NCBI GenBank assembly: GCA_934692295.1
Contig: CAKUTL010000008.1
Span: 1-45,484 of the forward strand
Direction of reading: 5' to 3'
DNA from: an uncultured Candidatus Melainabacteria bacterium
Lineage (GTDB): Bacteria; Cyanobacteriota; Vampirovibrionia; Gastranaerophilales; Gastranaerophilaceae
Length of the DNA: 45,484 nucleotides
Positions 41,426 through 45,484 of this stretch are shown piece after piece; within the stretch, counting starts at the first letter, position 1; every line of letters begins with the position of its first letter. The notes under the pieces were generated by a model. The model saw nothing but the letters and a program-made list of their open reading frames with translations. It had not been told where the DNA came from and did not search any database. The position numbers and the translations under genes are program-made.

Positions 41426-42617
41426 CTTCAAAAATTTTCAAAGCTCTCGGCAAAATGCCTAAGCAATACGAAATACAAATTCCATAATTTGTTATTGGAA
41501 CATTGTTTTGATTGGCAATCAAAATTCTCGATAATACCTCTCTTCTATTTGTCATGCAAGCCCCACAATGGATAATCAATTTATATTTTGAAATATCGGG
41601 AAAGTCATGACCTGAAATATTATCAATAACCAAATTTTTACCGGTTTTCTTACGTAGCAAATTAGGAATTTTTACTCTCCCTATATCATCGTCAATAGCA
41701 TGATGTGTGCAGCTTTCCAATATCAAAACTTTATCCCCATCTTGCAAAGTATCTATTGCCTCAGCTCCCTTTGAAAAAGCCTTCAAATCCCCCTTCAATC
41801 GAGCAAAAAGAATTGAAAAAGATGTCAACGAAATATCATTTGGCACGATTTCAGAAACTTTTTTAAAGGCTTGAGAATCAGTAACAACTAAACTTGGAGG
41901 AGTTTTCAGGTTCCCAAGAGCGGATTTCAATTCGGTTTCTTTTACAACAATACTTATACAATTATTATCCAGCAAATCTCTCAAAGTCTGAACCTGTGGC
42001 AAAATAATTCTTCCCTTCGGTGCCTCTTTGTCAATCGGGATTACAAGGATAACCGTACTTCCTTGAGGAACTAAATCTCCGAGAATTTTGGGCGAATTTG
42101 CAAAATCATCCGGCAAAAGTTTAACCAGCGATTCCTTAAACTTGAATACCAGTTCAGTATCTGTTTTGGCAGATGATAACAGAATATTTTGCGTGAAAGA
42201 TTTTAAATCCTCAATGACTGAATTTGATGGAGTTTTTTCGTCAGTTTTATTTACAAAAATCATAAAAGGAATTTTCAGTTCTTTTAACTTTTCAATCAGA
42301 TTTTTTTCATATTCATCAATTCCGTTATAATCACAAACAACAACCGCAACATCTGTTCTGTTTATAATTTTCATCGTTTTTTCAATACGTTCTGCTGACA
42401 GTGCGGTAGAATCATTAATTCCTGCGGTGTCAAGAAAATTCACAGGACCAATCGGTAAAAGTTCCATTGATTTTTCGACAACATCGGTTGTCGTGCCGGC
42501 AATATCAGAAACAATCGAAATATCTTGATTTGTAATTCTATTTAGCAAAGATGATTTTCCAACATTAGTTTTGCCGAAAATTCCGATATGTAAACGCATT
42601 GATTTTAATGATTTCAT
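41421..42617 (-). CDS. hydF: [FeFe]-hydrogenase H-cluster maturation GTPase HydF
   Basis: This 398-residue scaffold GTPase assembles the diiron subcluster with HydE and HydG and delivers it to [FeFe] hydrogenase. The N-terminal G domain shows GKTNVGKSS, SDIAGTTTDV, DTAG and NKTD. The C-terminal cluster-binding domain has CTHH and, about 50 residues later, HCGACM, with the conserved DDIGRVKIP and PITNYG. I start it at the ATG at 42617, since the reading from the TTG at 42635 contains its own GGAGG ribosome site. No hydE, hydG or hydA gene lies in this window. Confidence 0.95.
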   Translation of the reverse strand: MKSLKSMRLHIGIFGKTNVGKSSLLNRITNQDISIVSDIAGTTTDVVEKSMELLPIGPVNFLDTAGINDSTALSAERIEKTMKIINRTDVAVVVCDYNGIDEYEKNLIEKLKELKIPFMIFVNKTDEKTPSNSVIEDLKSFTQNILLSSAKTDTELVFKFKESLVKLLPDDFANSPKILGDLVPQGSTVILVIPIDKEAPKGRIILPQVQTLRDLLDNNCISIVVKETELKSALGNLKTPPSLVVTDSQAFKKVSEIVPNDISLTSFSILFARLKGDLKAFSKGAEAIDTLQDGDKVLILESCTHHAIDDDIGRVKIPNLLRKKTGKNLVIDNISGHDFPDISKYKLIIHCGACMTNRREVLSRILIANQNNVPITNYGICISYCLGILPRALKIFEV

Positions 42618-42638
42618 AAAAATAACAACCTCCAAATA

Positions 42639-42673
42639 CTAAAAAAGACCGGTCTTATAAAAGGCCGGTCTTT
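42639..42673 (-). terminator. Intrinsic terminator between rpsO and hydF
   Basis: AAAGACCGG pairs with CCGGTCTTT around a 12-base loop. On the minus strand it ends in six U and separates rpsO from hydF, so hydF depends on read-through or an unseen promoter. Confidence 0.8.
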
Positions 42674-42687
42674 AAAGCTTTTTCAGA

Positions 42688-42957
42688 TTAACCTCTGATT
42701 CCTAACTTTTTAATCAATTCTCTGTATTCATCAAGGTTTTGAGATTTAACATAAGCTAATAATCTCTTTCTTTTACCTACCATCATCAAAAGACCTCTCT
42801 TTGTAGCGAAATCTTTTTTGTTAGATTTTAGGTGTTCTGTTAATTCGCTGATTTTTTGAGTCATCATAGCGATTTGAACAGCAGAAGAACCAGTGTCTTT
42901 TTCGTTCTTTCCGTAAGCCTTAACGATTTCAGTTTTGTTTTTTAAATTAATTGACAT
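42688..42957 (-). CDS. rpsO: 30S ribosomal protein S15
   Basis: This 89-residue four-helix protein has the S15 signature GSSAVQIAMMTQKISELTEHLK, with a Lys-rich KDFATKRGLLMMVGKRKRLLAYVKS and LIKKLGIR at the end. It binds 16S rRNA early in 30S assembly and often represses its own mRNA. AAAGGAATAAC lies upstream of the ATG. A promoter and a leader hairpin lie upstream. Confidence 0.97.
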   Translation of the reverse strand: MSINLKNKTEIVKAYGKNEKDTGSSAVQIAMMTQKISELTEHLKSNKKDFATKRGLLMMVGKRKRLLAYVKSQNLDEYRELIKKLGIRG

Positions 42958-42979
42958 ATTAGTTATTCCTTTTCTTGTT

Positions 42980-43003
42980 GAGTGATTATTGGCGTAAGCA
43001 CTC
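42980..43003 (-). promoter_or_regulatory. Leader hairpin of rpsO (possible S15 autoregulatory site)
   Basis: GAGTG pairs with CACTC around a 14-base loop in the short 5' leader, just upstream of the ribosome site. S15 autoregulation through leader structure is known in several bacteria; it is only suggested here. Confidence 0.3.
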
Positions 43004-43013
43004 TACAAGGCTA

Positions 43014-43042
43014 ATGATAATATGTATGAGAAAAAAAATCAA
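43014..43042 (-). promoter_or_regulatory. Promoter of rpsO
   Basis: On the minus strand TTGATT and TATCAT are separated by 17 bases, giving a start near 43007 and a leader of about 50 bases. Confidence 0.6.
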
Positions 43043-43090
43043 GTATTTATGTAGGATTTTTACATAACTCTGTATTCAGTTGATTTATAG

Positions 43091-43170
43091 GCTCGTACAC
43101 TTCGGTAAGAGATTCGTCGGGTAAATTTGTAATATTTTCTTAGCATATTTATTGGCTTCTCAGAATGGCA
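43091..43170 (+). repeat. Dispersed intergenic repeat unit 2, partial copy B1
   Basis: AAGAGATTCGTCGGGTA and TCTCAGAATGG match unit 2 copy A at 37581-37644 with scattered differences. Confidence 0.65.
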
Positions 43171-43236
43171 TTTTCGTTTAGTTGTTTTCCTCTCCGAAAA
43201 TGTAGGTCGGCTTTACTAAGCCGACATTGATAAGTC

Positions 43237-43317
43237 CGTCATTCTGAGCGAAGCGAAGAATCTCTTGCTAAACACAGGGAATATAACTGAGTTGTTGTTC
43301 TGAACGCACTAGCTAGA
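43237..43317 (-). repeat. Dispersed intergenic repeat unit 2, inverted copy B2
   Basis: The reverse complement runs from TCTAGCTAGTGCGTTC via AGCAAGAGATTCTTCG to CTCAGAATGACG, as in copy A. The plus strand reads CATTCTGAGCGAAGCGAAG, a string I recall as common in intergenic repeats of gut bacterial genomes. Confidence 0.75.
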
Positions 43318-43478
43318 GGTCCTCTGAAACGGTCTTGGATTATTGGCGGGTCGGCTGGCTCAACGCAACCATACCCTAGACGAGCTTCGCTCTTGCCAAA
43401 ATCCGCAGTTCAGGAGATGACATATGCGTGCGTTTGTTTTTCTCTCCTAGGGAGAGGTTCGGTGTGGTTGATATTTCC

Positions 43479-43565
43479 ATTGTTCACTTTTTCTTTTTTA
43501 TTTCAACGAAAAAAGAACGAATGACTAAATGGCTCGAGTCATCAGGGGCAACGCCCCCGAACCCC
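43479..43565 (+). repeat. Dispersed intergenic repeat unit 1, copy B
   Basis: A same-orientation copy of 37364-37475: ATTGTTCACTTTTTC, TTTCAACGAAAAAAGAA, CGAATGAC, CTCGAGT, ATCAGGGGC and GCCCCCGAACCCC are shared in order. Confidence 0.8.
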
Positions 43566-43657
43566 TAATAATGCCAAACATCTGAACGCATTTAGTTAGA
43601 GATGATGAAACAATTTTCGTTAATAGAGAGTATAATTATCCTATTCCCCGCAGAACT

Positions 43658-43978
43658 TTATTCAGAAATGAATAAATTCTGGCTAATAAAATTTTTGTAT
43701 TCGTCGTAGTCAATATACTTGTTGTGATCAAGGTCATATTTGTCAAATTCGTCTGACAATTCTTGAATTTTCTTCATTAGTGAATCCGGTCCTTCTTTTT
43801 CTAAGGATTCAATATTATTACCTAATATTTTGATAAAATTTAGCATCCACTCATTTTTAGATATAAAATAGCTTTTATCTAAATCAAGAGTAATAAAATC
43901 TTTGGCAATTTCTTCGTCTGTTAATGTTCTAAAACCATGAGGAATCTCTTTTGCTTCTTTTTTGAAAACGTATTTCAT
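43658..43978 (-). CDS. EF-hand calcium-binding protein, small
   Basis: This 106-residue protein has two EF-hand loops: D32-L-D-K-S-Y-F-I-S-K-N-E43 and D82-L-D-H-N-K-Y-I-D-Y-D-E93, both with acceptable ligands at positions 1, 3, 5, 9 and 12, although position 6 is Tyr or Lys rather than Gly. No signal peptide. AGGAG lies eight bases before the ATG. It follows the HEAT-like gene by nine bases and probably shares its transcript. Confidence 0.82.
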   Translation of the reverse strand: MKYVFKKEAKEIPHGFRTLTDEEIAKDFITLDLDKSYFISKNEWMLNFIKILGNNIESLEKEGPDSLMKKIQELSDEFDKYDLDHNKYIDYDEYKNFISQNLFISE

Positions 43979-43987
43979 ATTTTTCTC

Positions 43988-45160
43988 CTATATTGCGTTA
44001 ATTATATTTTTAATATTTTCATCCGTAACAACTTGGAGTGCTGTTTCCTTGTCTTGTGGAGTTAAATTATTTCGGGCTTTTAATGTTTCAATTGCCTTTA
44101 AGACAAGAGTTTGATTGTTTGAGTTCAAAAGATTTCTTATGTTGTCGGTTGAAGTTGTAAAGTCTATTGCAGTGAAGACAAAAGGACTGTTTTCTGTTAA
44201 TTCTTCTTCAAACAATAGAGAAAATTTGTTTTTATCAACTCTGTTCAAAAGTTTTTTAATATCAAAAATTTCCTGTTTAACATCTTTTGTTTCATCGAAT
44301 AAGTATTCATCATTTTCGGTTAAAGTGTTAAATTTTTCTTTGGCATTCAATAAAACAATTGCAGATTGAGAGTTTGCAGGTTTAGCCAGAAGCATTTCAA
44401 GAACTTCGTAAAGTTGGAAATCAAATACTTGACCAAGTCCTAAAATCTCTCCTAAACCGTTGATTATTTGATTTAATACGAGCAATCCGTTTTCATTGTT
44501 TGTATTTATAATTTCAAATAAATCTGTAAGGTACGGAATTTCGCCTGCAATATTTTCGGGCATTGCAGATGTTTTCATCGCTTGGATTATCTCATTGGTC
44601 GCTTTTTTATTTCCGTAGGATACTAAGAATTTCACTCCATCCAATTTTTCAAATTCGTCGTTGGAGTTTAGTTTTTCTTGGGCAATATTGTATATCTCTT
44701 CGTCTTTTAGTAGTGCAAGAGTAGATGCACAATTTGAACTTAAATAGTTGTTTTCACTAAAGGCATTTGCTCTTAAAAAATCCAGTGCCAATGGGTCTTG
44801 AATATAAGAGAAAAATTTTGCACAGTAGGCTTTTTCATCTTCTGTGCCATTTTCAAACAAATCAAGCATTTTATCTGTTAAATCTTCATCTGCAAAGTTC
44901 GCAAGCGTTGAAACTATAAACTCTTCATATGACGGCGAATAATATTTTAGGAAATCTATCAAATTTTGATAATTTTTTTCATTGCAATTTTTAGATAGTC
45001 TTTTAGTAACATTTTGTTTTACAAAATCGAACAAAAAATCTTCACTATCTACCAATTCTTTAAATAGCTCAACGTCAGGTTTATTTATAACATCAAACGC
45101 AACAGGTTCAAAACCCCGAGGATTTTTGCCTGTTAATTTTTTTAATTTATCACTGCTCAT
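43988..45160 (-). CDS. HEAT-repeat-like alpha-helical protein, unknown function
   Basis: A 390-residue, acidic, fully helical protein with a succession of helix pairs such as IDFLKYYSPSYEEFIVSTLA, ALDFLRANAFSENNYL, CASTLALLKDEEIYNIAQE and FLVSYGNKKATNEIIQAM. This helix-turn-helix rhythm of about 30-40 residues is typical of HEAT/Armadillo-like scaffolds. No enzymatic motif was seen. AAGGT lies upstream of the ATG. It begins 15 bases after the recombination-mediator gene and is followed by an EF-hand gene, forming a three-gene unit. Confidence 0.75.
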   Translation of the reverse strand: MSSDKLKKLTGKNPRGFEPVAFDVINKPDVELFKELVDSEDFLFDFVKQNVTKRLSKNCNEKNYQNLIDFLKYYSPSYEEFIVSTLANFADEDLTDKMLDLFENGTEDEKAYCAKFFSYIQDPLALDFLRANAFSENNYLSSNCASTLALLKDEEIYNIAQEKLNSNDEFEKLDGVKFLVSYGNKKATNEIIQAMKTSAMPENIAGEIPYLTDLFEIINTNNENGLLVLNQIINGLGEILGLGQVFDFQLYEVLEMLLAKPANSQSAIVLLNAKEKFNTLTENDEYLFDETKDVKQEIFDIKKLLNRVDKNKFSLLFEEELTENSPFVFTAIDFTTSTDNIRNLLNSNNQTLVLKAIETLKARNNLTPQDKETALQVVTDENIKNIINAI

Positions 45161-45175
45161 AAAAGAGTTACCTTA

Positions 45176-45484
45176 TTAATCTAAATAGAATACAGTGATA
45201 ACTTTATGACCTTCTTCAGCGTATTGAACAGCGTTATGAAGGGTTTTACTTGTGTGAGATAAGAAACAAATTAATTGATTACATTCATCAATAATCTCAC
45301 GGTTACAAATTCTTGATGCGTCTGCAAGTGTCATCATTGCTCTATCTGCATGCTCAATAATATTAGGAACACCAATCAATTGGTCTTGAACATCGCTAGG
45401 TTGTTGGCCGATAGTTTGAGGTAAAACAACGCTAAGTTTATCTGGGTTAGCTTTCATCGCACCACGAATAGCAGCAGCGTTTGT
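45176..45484 (-). CDS. DNA recombination-mediator protein A-like (partial, N-terminus beyond right edge)
   Basis: The frame is open to the window edge; codons upstream of the internal Met (reading TNAAAIRGAM) continue the protein, so the true start lies outside. The visible 102 residues match from memory the C-terminal half of the cyanobacterial 'DNA recombination-mediator protein A': AIRGAMKANPDKLSVVLPQ, ASRICNREII, NQLICFLSHTSKTL and a closing KVITVFYLD. That family is DprA-related by fold (Rossmann-type). The phylum link to Cyanobacteria is a main reason for the organism assignment. Confidence 0.8.
   Translation of the reverse strand, partial: TNAAAIRGAMKANPDKLSVVLPQTIGQQPSDVQDQLIGVPNIIEHADRAMMTLADASRICNREIIDECNQLICFLSHTSKTLHNAVQYAEEGHKVITVFYLD

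Larger units (their letters stand above)
42958..43657. other. Gene-free island with dispersed repeats and the rpsO leader
   Basis: I find no gene here. It contains the rpsO promoter and leader (to about 43042), two copies of repeat unit 2 facing each other (43091-43170 and 43237-43317), a GTCGGCTT / AAGCCGAC hairpin between them (43206-43225), a CTCTCC-TAG-GGAGAG hairpin near 43442 and repeat unit 1 (43479-43565). The remaining sequence is less AT-rich than the flanks. Confidence 0.8.

Noticed and set aside
42618..42635. Six-codon extension of hydF from a TTG
   Set aside because: It contains the GGAGG ribosome site of the downstream ATG.
43381..43440. GC-richer stretch in the second island as a possible gene or tRNA
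   Set aside because: No open frame with a ribosome site and no cloverleaf could be folded; it is best seen as repeat or spacer DNA.

Overview
The window is a strongly AT-rich bacterial chromosome segment, densely coded on both strands, with mostly Shine-Dalgarno-led genes and many TAATG stop/start overlaps. The gene content points to an anaerobic, fermentative, diderm bacterium on the non-photosynthetic side of the cyanobacterial phylum (Melainabacteria / Vampirovibrionia, probably Gastranaerophilales). Anaerobic markers are a four-subunit 2-oxoacid:ferredoxin oxidoreductase, an adenosylcobalamin-dependent ribonucleotide reductase and the [FeFe]-hydrogenase maturase HydF. A family-9 glycosyltransferase suggests LPS-type envelope sugars. 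The partial gene at the right edge resembles the DNA recombination-mediator protein conserved in Cyanobacteria. The lineage assignment is inference from recalled families and has not been tested by a search.

Layout. (1) 1-5399, minus: a coiled-coil protein of at least 1,799 residues that runs off the left edge. (2) 5574-8864, plus: the vor/kor operon (delta, alpha, beta, gamma), a small helical protein and rpsU. (3) 8921-9892, minus: two small Cys-rich proteins and cdd. (4) 10048-11196, plus: a Ser/Thr/Asn-rich unknown protein that meets the minus-strand block 11186-19413. That block holds oppA-oppB-oppC-mgtC followed by pyrH-frr-cdsA-rnc-rpe. (5) 19564-23360, plus: nrdJ and a pair of lineage-type membrane proteins. 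(6) 23430-32952: a secreted protein, mnmE, an EF-hand protein, tsaC, a GT2-like membrane protein, a secreted barrel-like protein, a BlaI-type regulator with two downstream genes, and several small proteins. (7) 33392-35677: a secreted Cys-rich protein, a tRNA-Leu(CAG) whose 3' tail is duplicated nearby, an ArsB/NhaD-type transporter and an XRE/zinc-ribbon regulator. (8) 35919-37160: a large unknown protein with an annexin-like repeat. (9) 37722-42957, minus: rpsF-ssb-rpsR, dapF, a small membrane protein, a GT9 enzyme, hydF and rpsO. (10) 43658-45484, minus: an EF-hand protein, a HEAT-like protein and the recombination-mediator gene.

Two gene-free islands (37161-37721 and 42958-43657) share dispersed repeats in direct and inverted orientation. 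The least ordinary signals are: the annexin-like repeat; the very long coiled-coil gene with a tandem KIDIL-type motif; five genes whose ATG lies exactly six bases after a -10 hexamer without a Shine-Dalgarno site (probable leaderless mRNAs); a BlaI-like promoter dyad in front of a secreted, possibly serpin-like protein; and the duplicated tRNA tail flanking a hairpin-rich segment. I saw no CRISPR array, no intact transposase or integrase gene and no obvious phage genes.
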